A stretch of DNA of 64,000 nt from Streptomyces minutiscleroticus (GTDB lineage Bacteria > Actinomycetota > Actinomycetes > Streptomycetales > Streptomycetaceae), in the NCBI RefSeq assembly GCF_014650875.1, contig NZ_BMVU01000009.1, forward strand, positions 114,830 to 178,829, in the 5' to 3' direction. The notes beneath the pieces are model-generated. The model was not told the DNA's origin. It worked only from the letters and a program-made list of their open reading frames with translations, and made no database searches. Position numbers and translations under genes: made by a program. Positions 1-8,893 of this stretch are shown here, piece after piece (the stretch's first letter is position 1; every line of letters begins with the position of its first letter).

Positions 1-1338
1 ACCGAGCTGGTCGACGCGGGCCTGCTGCTGGCCCGCCAGCCGCTGCCCGCCGGACCGCGCGTGGCGATCCTCGGCAACTCCGAGTCGCTGGGCCTGCTGA
101 CGTACGACGCCTGCCTCGCCGAGGGGCTGCGCCCGCTGCCGCCGCTGGACCTCACCACGGCGGCGTCCGCGGAGGACTTCCACCTCGCCCTGTCCCGCGC
201 CCTGGCCGACGACGCCTGCGACGCCGTCGTGGTCACCGCCATCCCGGCGGTGGGGGAGACCTCCGCCGCCGACGCGGCCCTGGCCGAGGCCCTGCGCTCG
301 GCGTCCGCGGCGGCCCCCGCCAAACCGGTCCTCGTGGTCCACGTCGAGCTGGGCGGGCTCGCCGAGGCGCTGTCCGCGGCCGCGAGCACCGCGCCCCAGG
401 CCGCCGGGCCGCCGACGGCCGCCGTTGAGCAGCCGCCCGTCGTGCCCGAGGCGCCGCTCGCCGCCGACCGGCGGCTCATTCCCGCCTACCCGGCCGCCGA
501 ACGGGCCGTGAGGGCGCTCGCCGAGGCGGTCCAGTACGCCCAGTGGCGACGTGACGCCGCCGAGCCCGGCCGGGTGCCCGAGTACGACGACATCGACGAG
601 AGGGGCGCCGCCGGGCAGATCCGCGCCCTCCTGGGCGAGGGCGCCACGGTCGGCCTCACCCTCACCGCCGACGACACCGCCGCCCTGCTCGCCCGGTACG
701 GCGTCCACGTCCGGCCCGCCCTGCCCGCGCCCACCCCCGACGAGGCCGTGGCCGCGGCGGGGAGCCTGGGCTACCCGGTGGCCCTCAAGACCACCGCCCC
801 GCACCTGCGCCACCGCGCCGACCTCGGCGGCGTCCGTCTGGAGCTCGGCGACGAGGAGCAGCTGCGCCGGGCCTACGCCGAACTGACCGGCCTCTTCGGC
901 GAGCCCGAGGAGCTGCGCCTCGTGGTGCAGGCGATGGCCCCGCGCGGCGTCGACACGGTGGTGCGCGCGGTCGTCGAGCCGGCCGTCGGCGCCGTGCTCT
1001 CCTTCGGCCTGGCCGGGGCACCGTCGGAGCTGCTCGGGGACACCGGCCACCGGCTGATCCCGGTCACCGACCGCGACGCCTCCTCCCTGATCCGCTCCAT
1101 CCGCACCGCGCCGCTGCTGTTCGGCTGGCGCGGCTCGGCGCCCGCGGACACGGCGGCCCTGGAGGAGCTGATGCTGCGCCTGTCGCGCCTCGTGGACGAC
1201 CATCCCGAGGTCGTCTCCGTGACGCTGGAGCCCGTCGTCGTGGCGCCGCGCGGCCTGAGCGTGCTCGGCGCCTCCGTACGGCTCGCCCCGCCGCCCGCCC
1301 GCGACGACCTCGGACCGCGCACCCTGCCCGGCTACTGA
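1..1338 (+). CDS. GNAT/acetate-CoA ligase (ADP-forming) fusion protein, C-terminal part
   Basis: The frame is open from base 1, so the gene begins left of the window and only about 445 residues are seen. The visible part carries the end of a succinyl-CoA-ligase-like domain and an ATP-grasp domain (GYPVALKTTAPHLRHRADLGGV, then a V-x-V-x-L-EPVVV end) typical of ADP-forming acetyl-CoA synthetases. In Streptomyces these are usually fused to an N-terminal GNAT acetyltransferase and act as lysine acyltransferase regulators; that half is not visible here. A Pro/Ala-rich linker lies at about residues 120-145 of the visible part. The GNAT half is inferred from the family, the ATP-grasp half is seen. 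Confidence 0.85.
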   Translation, partial: TELVDAGLLLARQPLPAGPRVAILGNSESLGLLTYDACLAEGLRPLPPLDLTTAASAEDFHLALSRALADDACDAVVVTAIPAVGETSAADAALAEALRSASAAAPAKPVLVVHVELGGLAEALSAAASTAPQAAGPPTAAVEQPPVVPEAPLAADRRLIPAYPAAERAVRALAEAVQYAQWRRDAAEPGRVPEYDDIDERGAAGQIRALLGEGATVGLTLTADDTAALLARYGVHVRPALPAPTPDEAVAAAGSLGYPVALKTTAPHLRHRADLGGVRLELGDEEQLRRAYAELTGLFGEPEELRLVVQAMAPRGVDTVVRAVVEPAVGAVLSFGLAGAPSELLGDTGHRLIPVTDRDASSLIRSIRTAPLLFGWRGSAPADTAALEELMLRLSRLVDDHPEVVSVTLEPVVVAPRGLSVLGASVRLAPPPARDDLGPRTLPGY

Positions 1339-1430
1339 GGCCGGGGCATCGCACCGCCCGCGCCGGAGCACCGGCGCGGGCCGGAACGATCGCCGCCGTG
1401 AGCGGTGCCCCCGCAGTCGGCGCACCCCCG

Positions 1431-1436
1431 TAGGAT
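1431..1436 (+). promoter_or_regulatory. -10 box of a probable leaderless promoter (TAGGAT)
   Basis: TAGGAT lies 7 bases before ATG 1444. A transcript starting at the usual distance would begin at or next to the start codon, which favours ATG 1444 over the in-frame ATG at 1435 and GTG at 1405. No good -35 is visible. Confidence 0.45.
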
Positions 1437-1443
1437 GGAGCGC

Positions 1444-2031
1444 ATGGCCAAGACCAGTACGACGACCCAGGGGCTGCGGGCGGCGATCGAGCGCAGCGGC
1501 TACTACCCGGCTCTCGTGGCCGAGGCGGTGGAGGCCGCCGTCGGCGGCGAGACCATCCGGTCGTACCTGGTCCACCAGGAGACGACGTTCGACGCCAACG
1601 AGGTCCGGCGGCACGTGACCGTACTGGTCCTCACCGGCACCCGGTTCATCGTCAGCCACACCGACGAGCAGGCGGCGGACAGCACCTCCCCGACGCCGTA
1701 CGCGACGACGTCCACGGAGTCCGTGAAGCTCGGCCGGATCTCGTCGGTCGTGCTCAGCCGCGTCGTCGCCAACCCCGAGAAGTACGTGCCCGGCACCCCG
1801 CCCCGCGAGGTCGTGCTGACCATCGGCTGGGGCGCCGTCTCCCGCATCGACCTGGAGCCCGCCGCCTGCGGCGACCCCAACTGCGAGGCGGACCACGGCT
1901 ACACGGGCAACTCCACGGCCGACGACCTCAGCCTGCGCGTCAGCGAGGCCGGCGACGGCCCGGACGCCGTGCGCCAGACCCTCGCCTTCGCGCAGTGCCT
2001 CTCCGAGGCGACCGCGGACACCGCGCGCTGA
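1444..2031 (+). CDS. DUF5998 family protein
   Basis: A 195-residue protein of unknown function beginning MAKTSTTTQGLRAAIERSGY, matching the actinobacterial DUF5998 family as I remember it. It has no signal peptide or membrane segment. The middle (YLVHQETTFDANEVRRHVTV, then an FIVSHTDEQ strand) looks beta-rich. A Cys pair (ACGDPNCEADH) near residue 145 could bind metal, which is inference. Its stop codon overlaps the ATG of the phosphodiesterase by one base, so the two are translationally coupled; thymidine kinase follows. Upstream start codons exist at 1405 and 1435 but the leaderless-type -10 box supports 1444. Confidence 0.8.
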   Translation: MAKTSTTTQGLRAAIERSGYYPALVAEAVEAAVGGETIRSYLVHQETTFDANEVRRHVTVLVLTGTRFIVSHTDEQAADSTSPTPYATTSTESVKLGRISSVVLSRVVANPEKYVPGTPPREVVLTIGWGAVSRIDLEPAACGDPNCEADHGYTGNSTADDLSLRVSEAGDGPDAVRQTLAFAQCLSEATADTAR

Positions 2032-3269
2032 TGTCCGACGCGTCCTACTCCGCCCCCGACCAGGGGCGCTACGCACCCGCCGCGCCCGCTCCCGCCTGGG
2101 GCCACCCGGAGCCGCTCGCCCTCGGCTCCGCGCCCGTGCCCGAGTACGGCTCCGGTTCGCTCGCCGACCTGCTGCCCACCCTCGCGGCCGGCCTGGGCGT
2201 GCCCGGACTCGAACCCACCCTCACGGAGCTGGAGCCCGCCGACCGCGTCTGCGTCTTCCTGATCGACGGCCTCGGCTGGGAGCAGCTGCGGAGCCACCCC
2301 GAGGACGCGCCGTTCATGACGTCGCTGCTCGGTTCCTCGCGCGGCGGCACCGGCCGGCCGATCACCGCGGGCTATCCCGCGACCACCGCGACCTCCCTGG
2401 CCTCCGTCGGCACGGGCCTGCCGCCCGGCGCGCACGGCCTGCCCGGCTACACGGTGCGCGATCCCGGGACCGGCGAGCTGATGAACCAGCTGCGCTGGAC
2501 CCCCTGGACGCCGCCGCACGCCTGGCAGCCGTACCCCACGGTCTTCCGGCGCGCCCACGAGGCCGGCGTGCACACCGCGCAGGTCTCGGCCCCCTCCTTC
2601 GAGACCACCCCGCTGACACAGGTCGCGCTGAGCGGCGGTACCTTCCACGGCCGCCTGTCCGGCGAGGACCGCATGGACCTCGCCGCCGAGCAGCTGGCCG
2701 CGGGCGACCGCGCGCTGGTCTACACGTACTACTCCGAGGTCGACGGCAAGGGCCACCGCTTCGGCGTCGACTCCGACCCCTGGCGCGGCCAGCTCGCCTA
2801 CGCCGACCGCCTCGTCCAGCGCCTCGCGGAGCAGCTGCCGCCGCGCACGGCCCTGTACGTCACCGCCGACCACGGCATGATCGACATCCCGTTCACCGAA
2901 CAGCACCGCATCGACTTCGACGAGGACTGGGAGCTGCGCGCGGGCGTCGCCCTGCTCGGCGGCGAGGGCCGCGCCCGGCACGTCTACGCGGTCCCGGGTG
3001 CCGCCGGCGACGTCCTGGCCGTCTGGCGCGAGGTGCTGGGGGAGCAGTTCTGGGTGGCCTCGCGGGACGAGGCGATCGCGGCCGGCTGGTTCGGCCCGCA
3101 CGTCGACGAGCGGGTGTACGCCCGCCTCGGCGACGTGATCGCGGCCGCCCACGACGACGTACTGATCGTCGCCTCCGAGCGGGAGCCGAAGGAGTCGGCC
3201 ATGGTCGGCAACCACGGCTCGATGACCCCGGCGGAACAGCTCGTCCCGCTGCTGCAAGTACGCTCCTGA
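2031..3269 (+). CDS. type I phosphodiesterase / nucleotide pyrophosphatase family protein
   Basis: A 412-residue alkaline-phosphatase-superfamily enzyme. The metal-site elements are visible: VFLIDGLGW near residue 80 (first Asp), the nucleophile region GYPATTATSLAS near residue 110 (Thr), YSEVDGKGHRFG near 240 and TADHGMIDIP near 285, with a late NHGS. Members hydrolyse phosphodiester or pyrophosphate bonds of nucleotides or lipids; the substrate cannot be told from sequence. No clear signal peptide, so probably cytoplasmic. It starts at the ATG overlapping the DUF5998 stop and is followed 34 bases later by thymidine kinase, which hints at a link with nucleotide metabolism. Confidence 0.88.
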   Translation: MSDASYSAPDQGRYAPAAPAPAWGHPEPLALGSAPVPEYGSGSLADLLPTLAAGLGVPGLEPTLTELEPADRVCVFLIDGLGWEQLRSHPEDAPFMTSLLGSSRGGTGRPITAGYPATTATSLASVGTGLPPGAHGLPGYTVRDPGTGELMNQLRWTPWTPPHAWQPYPTVFRRAHEAGVHTAQVSAPSFETTPLTQVALSGGTFHGRLSGEDRMDLAAEQLAAGDRALVYTYYSEVDGKGHRFGVDSDPWRGQLAYADRLVQRLAEQLPPRTALYVTADHGMIDIPFTEQHRIDFDEDWELRAGVALLGGEGRARHVYAVPGAAGDVLAVWREVLGEQFWVASRDEAIAAGWFGPHVDERVYARLGDVIAAAHDDVLIVASEREPKESAMVGNHGSMTPAEQLVPLLQVRS

Positions 3270-3303
3270 AGCCCCCGATCCCCCGAAAGGTCCTCAACCC
3301 CCC

Positions 3304-3972
3304 ATGCCCGAGCTGGTGTTCTTCTCAGGAACCATGGACTGCGGGAAGTCGACGCTGGCCCTGCAGATCGAGCACAACCGCTCGGCGCGGGGGCTCCAGG
3401 GCATGATCTTCACCCGCGACGACCGGGCCGGCCAGGGCAAGCTCTCCTCGCGCCTGGGCCTGGTCACGGACGCCGTGGAGGTGGCGGACGACCTGGACGT
3501 GTACGCGTACCTCGTCGACCACCTCTCGCGGGGCTCCCGCGCGGACTACGTGATAGCCGACGAGGCGCAGTTCCTGGCGCCCGAGCAGATCGACCAGCTG
3601 GCCCGCGTGGTCGACGACCTGGGCATCGACGTCTACGCCTTCGGCATCACCACGGACTTCCGCTCCAAGCTCTTCCCCGGCTCGCAGCGCCTGGTCGAGC
3701 TGGCCGACCGCGTCGAGGTCCTGCAGGTGGAGGCCCTGTGCTGGTGCGGCGCCCGCGCCACGCACAACGCCCGCACGATAGGCGGCGCGATGGTCGTGGA
3801 GGGCGCCCAGGTGGTGGTCGGCGACGTCACCCACTCCCCGGACGAGGTCGCCTACGAGGTCCTGTGCCGCCGCCACCACCGCCGCCGCATGACGGCGGCC
3901 ACGGCGCGGGCGGGCGCGCTGTCACCGGACGTCCTGCCGGTGGACACGCCCGCCGAGCCCGTGCGCGGCTGA
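3304..3972 (+). CDS. tdk: thymidine kinase
   Basis: A 222-residue type II thymidine kinase phosphorylating thymidine with ATP in the salvage pathway. The P-loop SGTMDCGKST is at residues 8-17, the Walker-B-like DEAQFL near 95 and the lid/metal region with CWCGARATHNAR near 150. C-terminal Cys residues (LCRRHH) complete the usual zinc site. ATG 3304 follows a GAAAGG element at 3286-3291. It is the third gene of the 1444-3972 operon. Length is normal for the family. Confidence 0.95.
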   Translation: MPELVFFSGTMDCGKSTLALQIEHNRSARGLQGMIFTRDDRAGQGKLSSRLGLVTDAVEVADDLDVYAYLVDHLSRGSRADYVIADEAQFLAPEQIDQLARVVDDLGIDVYAFGITTDFRSKLFPGSQRLVELADRVEVLQVEALCWCGARATHNARTIGGAMVVEGAQVVVGDVTHSPDEVAYEVLCRRHHRRRMTAATARAGALSPDVLPVDTPAEPVRG

Positions 3973-3985
3973 CGGCGCCGGACGG

Positions 3986-4795
3986 TCAGAGGCCCGCGTC
4001 CACCAGGCCGAACAGCGCGCCCTCCGGGTCCGTCGCCGCCGCGGCCCGTCCCAGCGGGGTGTCGTGCGGCCGCCGGGCGACACGGCCGCCGAGGGCGGTC
4101 AGCCGCTCCGCCGCCGCGTCCACGTCGGGCACCGCGAAGTACGTGATCCAGTGCGAGCCCCGGTCGCGCGGCAGGACCCTGCCCATGCCGCGGATCTCGG
4201 CGACCGGACGCCCGTCCAGCAGCAGGGAGACGCAGTCGAAGTCGGCCGACACGTGCGGCCGCTGCTCGTAGCCGAACACCGAGCGGTAGAACCGCGCGAC
4301 GACCGCCGCGTCCCGCGTGATCAGCTCGTGCCGGGCGGGGGCGCCCGGCACGCCGGCGGCCCCCTCGCGCAGCGGGCCCGTCGCCTGCCAGAGGCCGAAG
4401 ACGGCACCCGAGGGGTCCACGGCGACCGCCATCCGCCCGGCGTCGGCGGCGTCCAGCGGTCCCACCCCGACCGTGCCGCCGCAGGAGCGCACCGCGGCCG
4501 CCGTCAGGTCGACGTCGTCCGAGGCCAGGTACGGCGTCCACGCCACGGGAAGGCGCCGGCCGGGCGGCAGCTGCCCGATGTCCGCCACCTCGCGGCCGTC
4601 GAGCATCGCCCGCACGTACGGGCCCGGTTGCCGGGGGCCGGGCCGGAACTCCCAGCCGAACAGGGCCCCGTAGAACTCCTGGGTCGCGGCCAGGCCGTGC
4701 ACCATCAGGCTCACCCGGCACGGTGCGCCGGGCGCGTGCCGGCCGTACCCGGTGCCGTTCGGACCGGTCAACTCCGGTGCCTCGGTCATCGTCAC
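3986..4795 (-). CDS. two-domain VOC (glyoxalase/bleomycin-resistance fold) protein
   Basis: A 269-residue protein with two vicinal-oxygen-chelate modules, about residues 25-135 (VSLMVHGLAATQEFYGALFGWEF) and 148-265 (HELITRDAAVVARFYRSVFGYEQ). Each ends in the typical DP.GA.FGLW or DPEGALFGLV strand. VOC proteins are metal-dependent lyases, dioxygenases or binding proteins; the substrate cannot be assigned. It is convergent with tdk, with 13 bases between the stops, and appears to be a single-gene unit. Confidence 0.85.
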   Translation of the reverse strand: MTMTEAPELTGPNGTGYGRHAPGAPCRVSLMVHGLAATQEFYGALFGWEFRPGPRQPGPYVRAMLDGREVADIGQLPPGRRLPVAWTPYLASDDVDLTAAAVRSCGGTVGVGPLDAADAGRMAVAVDPSGAVFGLWQATGPLREGAAGVPGAPARHELITRDAAVVARFYRSVFGYEQRPHVSADFDCVSLLLDGRPVAEIRGMGRVLPRDRGSHWITYFAVPDVDAAAERLTALGGRVARRPHDTPLGRAAAATDPEGALFGLVDAGL

Positions 4796-5113
4796 CCTCT
4801 TCTCGGCCCCTCATGGCGCCGTGTCACTACCGCTTCCCCGTGCGCGCCCGTTCACGCGTCCGCGCTCCGCCCGGGTGCGCATGGTCGCACCACCGGGGCC
4901 GCAGGACGCCTCGGCCACGCCGTCGCCGCTCCGCGCACGGCGGGAGGGCGTCCGCCCTGCCGGCCCGCGGCCGCGTCCGGGCGGCCCTCCGGAGACGCCC
5001 GCCACCTCGCACCCTGCGTGTCCGCGCCGGTACGCCGGGTGGCCGGGACGATCCGGCGGAGCAGAGTAGCCGGACCCGGCGGCCGGGGCCAGTCCGTGCG
5101 CGAGGATGGGTCC
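4796..5113. other. gene-free GC-rich spacer between divergent genes
   Basis: This holds the promoters of the VOC gene (leftward) and the sulfurtransferase gene (rightward). GAGGAT lies 7 bases before ATG 5114, again a leaderless-type arrangement. Nothing else supported. Confidence 0.5.
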
Positions 5114-5941
5114 ATGAATCCTCTCGTCTCCGCGTCCCGACTGGCCCACGACCTCGCGGGACCGACCCCGCCGACGGTGCTCGACGTCCGCTGGCAGCTG
5201 GGCGGCCCGAACCTGCGCTCCGCGTACGAGGAGGCCCACATCCCAGGGGCCGTCTATGTGGACCTGGACACCGAACTCGCTGGTCCGGCGGGGTCCGGGG
5301 GCCGGCATCCGCTGCCCGACCCGGAGGCGTTCGGGGCGTCGATGCGGGCGGCCGGCGTCCGCGCGGACCGCTCCGTCGTCGTCTACGACGGCGGGCTCGG
5401 CTGGGCCGCCGCACGCGCGTGGTGGCTGTTGCGCTGGACGGGTCACCCCCAGGTGCGCGTCCTTGACGGCGGGCTCGCCGCCTGGGACGGACCGCTGGAG
5501 TCCGGACCGGCCGCCCCCGCACCCGGCGACTTCGAGCCGAAGCCCGGCGGACTGCCGGTGCTCGACGCGGACGCGGCCGCGGCGCTGGCCCGCGGCGGCC
5601 TGCTCCTCGACGCCCGCGCGGCCGAGCGCTACCGCGGCGACGTGGAGCCGATCGACCGGGTGGGCGGCCACATCCCGGGCGCGGTCTCGGCCCCGACGAC
5701 GGAGAACGTCACGGAGTCCGGCTTCTTCCGCCCCGCGTCCGAACTGGCCGCCCGCTTCGGCTCATTGGGCGCGTCGGCCGGCACGGAGGTCGGCGTCTAC
5801 TGCGGCTCCGGCGTCTCCGGCGCCCATGAGGTCCTCGCCCTGGAGATCGCGGGCATCCCGGCCGCGCTGTACGCGGGCTCGTGGTCGGAGTGGTCCTCGG
5901 ACAAGACCCGTCCGGTGGCCACGGGCCCCGCCCCGCAGTAG
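5114..5941 (+). CDS. sulfurtransferase (thiosulfate / 3-mercaptopyruvate type, rhodanese)
   Basis: A 275-residue tandem rhodanese. The N-terminal inactive domain has VLDVRWQLGG and HIPGAVYVDLDTEL; the C-terminal catalytic domain has LLLDARAAERYRG, HIPGAVSAPT and the active-site loop CGSGVSG. The CG-S/T-G-V loop resembles mercaptopyruvate sulfurtransferase more than thiosulfate-type rhodanese (CRxGxR/T), so 3-mercaptopyruvate is the likelier sulfur donor (inference). Cytoplasmic, single-gene unit, convergent with sepH across a strong terminator. Confidence 0.9.
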   Translation: MNPLVSASRLAHDLAGPTPPTVLDVRWQLGGPNLRSAYEEAHIPGAVYVDLDTELAGPAGSGGRHPLPDPEAFGASMRAAGVRADRSVVVYDGGLGWAAARAWWLLRWTGHPQVRVLDGGLAAWDGPLESGPAAPAPGDFEPKPGGLPVLDADAAAALARGGLLLDARAAERYRGDVEPIDRVGGHIPGAVSAPTTENVTESGFFRPASELAARFGSLGASAGTEVGVYCGSGVSGAHEVLALEIAGIPAALYAGSWSEWSSDKTRPVATGPAPQ

Positions 5942-5997
5942 GCCCGTACGCGGGACCGCCGGACGCGCCCGGCGCCGGCGAAGGGCCGCCCCGGACG

Positions 5998-6037
5998 CCG
6001 GAGAGGGGCCGCACCGTACGGTGCGGCCCCTCTCCGG
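5998..6037. terminator. bidirectional terminator, perfect 20-bp inverted repeat
   Basis: The two arms 5998-6017 and 6018-6037 are perfectly complementary, centred on GTAC. It lies between the convergent sulfurtransferase and sepH genes, so it can end both transcripts. Confidence 0.85.
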
Positions 6038-6072
6038 CGGGATACCGGGATCCTTGGGCGGACCCGGTCCTC

Positions 6073-7086
6073 TCAGTCCTGCTTCTTGCGCCGGGTGCCG
6101 AAGACGATCTCGTCCCAGCTGGGCACCGCGGCCCTGCGGCCTGGGCGGACGCCGTCCGCCTCGGCCTGGCGGTCGGTGGCGCCGACGAGCCGGTCGCGGT
6201 GGCTGGTCACCGAGCGCGGCATCAGCACGTCCGCGTAGGCCGAGCCGGCCGAGGCCGCGGGCGCCGGCGGCTCCTCCGCCTCGGGCTCGTCCGCAGGTTC
6301 GTCCGGGTCCTCCGCGGGTCGCTCCGGCACCACCAGATCGCCGCGGAAGCTGGGCACCGCCTCCAGGAGACTGGTCAGCGAGTCGCGCTCGCCGGCGCTC
6401 TCCTCGGCGGGCTCCGGCGCGGGCGCCGGCACGACGGGACGTTCCGCCTGGCGGTCCCGGGGGAGCCGGGCGATGCGCGGCACGAACGGGAAGCTGGGCT
6501 CCGGCGCGGCGAGGTCGTCGGACTCGCCGATCAGCGAGCGCGCCTCGTCGTCGACGGCCTGCACGAGCCGCCGGGGCGGGTCGTAGGTCCAGGTGGCCGC
6601 GTGGGGTTCGCCGGCCACGCGGTAGACCAGCACGACCTCCCAGGTGCCGTCGTCGCGGCGCCAGGAGTCCCACTGCACGGTGTCCTTCTCGGCGCCGCGC
6701 AGCAGCAGCCGCTCCTGGACGGCCTCGCCGAGCTGGGGCCCGGCGTTCTCACCGGGGCGGCGGACCGGGGTCTTGCGGGCCCGCTCGGCCATGAACGCGC
6801 GCTCGGCGAGCACGGGCCCCTCGAAGCGGCGGACGCGGTCGACGGGGATGCCGGCGAGCTGGGCGACCTCTTCGGCGGAGGCACCGGCACGTATGCGCGC
6901 CTGGATGTCGCGGGGGCGGAGGTGGCTCTCCACCTCGATCTCGATCTGCCCGAGCCGGGGACGGTCGCCCCGCACGGCGGCACGGAGCCGCTCGTCGATC
7001 GGAAGCGTGTACTCCGTGCTGTCCGCAGCCTTGAGCACCAGCCGTGTGCCGTCGTTAGAGACGGCCACGACACGCAGTTCGGGCAT
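6073..7086 (-). CDS. sepH: septation protein SepH
   Basis: A 337-residue SepH. The N-terminal DUF3071 domain (MPELRVVAVSNDGTRLVLKA to about residue 165) includes a helix-turn-helix-like motif RAGASAEEVAQLAGIPVDRV. A disordered acidic/Pro-rich linker follows, then the short conserved tail PSWDEIVFGTRRKKQD. In Streptomyces SepH binds FtsZ and stimulates assembly of Z-rings for sporulation septa. The ATG at 7086 follows GGGAGG, favouring it over the in-frame start 87 bases upstream. Single-gene unit. Confidence 0.93.
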   Translation of the reverse strand: MPELRVVAVSNDGTRLVLKAADSTEYTLPIDERLRAAVRGDRPRLGQIEIEVESHLRPRDIQARIRAGASAEEVAQLAGIPVDRVRRFEGPVLAERAFMAERARKTPVRRPGENAGPQLGEAVQERLLLRGAEKDTVQWDSWRRDDGTWEVVLVYRVAGEPHAATWTYDPPRRLVQAVDDEARSLIGESDDLAAPEPSFPFVPRIARLPRDRQAERPVVPAPAPEPAEESAGERDSLTSLLEAVPSFRGDLVVPERPAEDPDEPADEPEAEEPPAPAASAGSAYADVLMPRSVTSHRDRLVGATDRQAEADGVRPGRRAAVPSWDEIVFGTRRKKQD

Positions 7087-7573
7087 GGGGACCTCCCGGG
7101 TGGTGCCTGCCGACGTCACGTGCGTCGCTGCTTCCGCTAGTCGAGTGTGGCCTGCCCGGGTGCAGCCTGCCACAACCTTGCCGAGTTGCCCGGCGTGTCG
7201 GGCACGGGCCCAAGATCGCCGTTATGGCACGGTTACCTGTTTGCAACGCTAAGTGACGAATCTGGTCACCCTGTGCAACGATCCCCCTCCCGGCGGCCCT
7301 GGATGGTCCCGAACGCCCTGGCGGGTGTCCGGTCCCAGGGCTCGCAACAGTACTCCATTCGGGCCATGTACGTGGATCGGCGCGCCGCCCGACTTTTCGT
7401 GCGGGGCGACGGCCGTCCGTCCGTGGCGGCGTCCGCGCTCCGCGCGCGTGACGTGCTTCACGGGATCGCCCGAAGTGGAGTGGATCGTTTCGCCTATATG
7501 TCCCTTGTTCGACGAGTGCTGCTTATGCGGCTTTACGGGTGGTCCGGTATCCGGACGTGGGTACGAAGCGTGA
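7087..7573. other. 487-base gene-free region upstream of sepH
   Basis: No supportable gene. On the minus strand TTGCAA near 7241 followed about 16 bases on by TAACGG resembles a vegetative promoter for sepH (weak). The part at 7490-7560 is less GC-rich than its surroundings. Confidence 0.35.
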
Positions 7574-8893
7574 CTAGGCCCCCAGGACGCGGCGCAAGTA
7601 GGGGTTGCCGAAGCGCCGCTCGGGGTCGAGCCGGTCCCGCAGGGCCGTGAACTCCCCGAAGCGCGGGTACAGGGCGGCGAGGTCCTCCGCGGTGCGGGTG
7701 TGCAGCTTGCCCCAGTGCGGCCGCCCCCCGTGCGCGATGAAGATCCGCTCGGCGGCGGTGAAGTAGGCCCGGTACGGCGTGCCGGTGAACATGTGGACGG
7801 CGACGTACGCGCTGTCCCGCCCGGACGCGGTGGACAGCGCGATGTCGTCCGCGGGCGCGGTGCGCACCTCGACCGGGAGGCCCACGCGCAGCGGGGAGCG
7901 GTCCACCATGCGCTTGAGCTCACGCACCGTGTCCACCAGGGCCGCGCGCGGAACGGCGTACTCCATCTCCACGAAGCGCACCCGGCGCGGGGAGGTGAAG
8001 ACCTTGTAGGGGATGTCGGTGTACGTCCGCGCCGACAGGGCCCTGCTGCAGATCCGGGCGATCCCCGGGACCGTGGCGGGCACCGCCCGGCCCACCGCGC
8101 CGGCCACCTGGAGCGCGCCGTTGGAGAGGAACTCGTCGTCGAGGAAGCCGCGCAGGCGGCCGACCGGCCGTGCGGGGCCCGCGCTGCGGTTGTTGCGCTT
8201 GGTGTTGCAGTTGCCGGTGTGCGGGAACCAGTAGAACTCGAAGTGCTCGTTCTCGGCGTGGAGGGCGTCGAAGTCCGCCAGGACCCGGTCGAGGCGCATC
8301 GGCTCCTCGCGGGCGGTGAGCAGGAAGAGCGGCTCCACGGCGAACGTGATCGCGGTGACGACGCCCAGGGCGCCGAGGCCGATCCGGGCCGCCGCGAAGA
8401 CGTCGGGGCACTCCGTCGCGGAGCAGGTGAGCACCGAGCCGTCGGCCGTCACCAGTTCGAGGCCCGTGATCTGCGCGGCGATCGAGCCCGAGTCGCGGCC
8501 CGTGCCGTGCGTCCCCGTGCTGGTCGCCCCGGAGACCGTCTGCTCCATGATGTCGCCCATGTTCGTGAGCGACAGGCCCTCGCGGGCCAGCGCCGCGTTC
8601 AGGCGCTTGAGCGGGGTCCCGGCCTCCACGGTGACGGTGCCCGCCGCGCGGTCGATCCGGCGGATCCCGGTGAGCAGGTCCGGGCGGATCAGCAGGCCGT
8701 CGGTCGCGGCGGCGGCCGTGAAGGAGTGCCCGGAGCCGACGGCCTTCACCCGCAGGCCGTCCTCGGCGGCCGCGCGCACGGCGGCGGCCAGTTCGTCGAC
8801 GGAGGCGGGGGCGGCCACGCGCGCGGGCCGCGCGGCGACGGTCCCCGACCAGTTACGCCACGTGCCGCTGTTCCCGCTCGACGTGCTCCTCAT
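7574..8893 (-). CDS. D-arabinono-1,4-lactone oxidase family FAD-dependent oxidase
   Basis: A 439-residue vanillyl-alcohol-oxidase-type flavoprotein. The FAD-binding PCMH domain spans about residues 15-185 with the GSGHSFT pyrophosphate loop (residues 53-59) and SGATSTGTHGTG (residues 116-127). The C-terminal substrate domain ends HWGKLH and PERRFGNPYLR, typical of the ALO family. Members oxidise sugar lactones or alditols with O2, giving H2O2. Start 8893 overlaps the end of the MFS gene by 41 bases on the same strand, so the two are probably one transcript and coupled. Confidence 0.88.
   Translation of the reverse strand: MRSTSSGNSGTWRNWSGTVAARPARVAAPASVDELAAAVRAAAEDGLRVKAVGSGHSFTAAAATDGLLIRPDLLTGIRRIDRAAGTVTVEAGTPLKRLNAALAREGLSLTNMGDIMEQTVSGATSTGTHGTGRDSGSIAAQITGLELVTADGSVLTCSATECPDVFAAARIGLGALGVVTAITFAVEPLFLLTAREEPMRLDRVLADFDALHAENEHFEFYWFPHTGNCNTKRNNRSAGPARPVGRLRGFLDDEFLSNGALQVAGAVGRAVPATVPGIARICSRALSARTYTDIPYKVFTSPRRVRFVEMEYAVPRAALVDTVRELKRMVDRSPLRVGLPVEVRTAPADDIALSTASGRDSAYVAVHMFTGTPYRAYFTAAERIFIAHGGRPHWGKLHTRTAEDLAALYPRFGEFTALRDRLDPERRFGNPYLRRVLGA

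Noticed and set aside
4064..5113. A long open frame running into the sulfurtransferase gene from upstream
   Set aside because: It is antisense to the VOC gene, Arg/Pro-rich, and the true start ATG 5114 begins recognisable rhodanese sequence.
5998..6037. Inverted repeat of a small transposable element
   Set aside because: It is a single continuous hairpin between convergent genes, with no target duplication; a terminator explains it.
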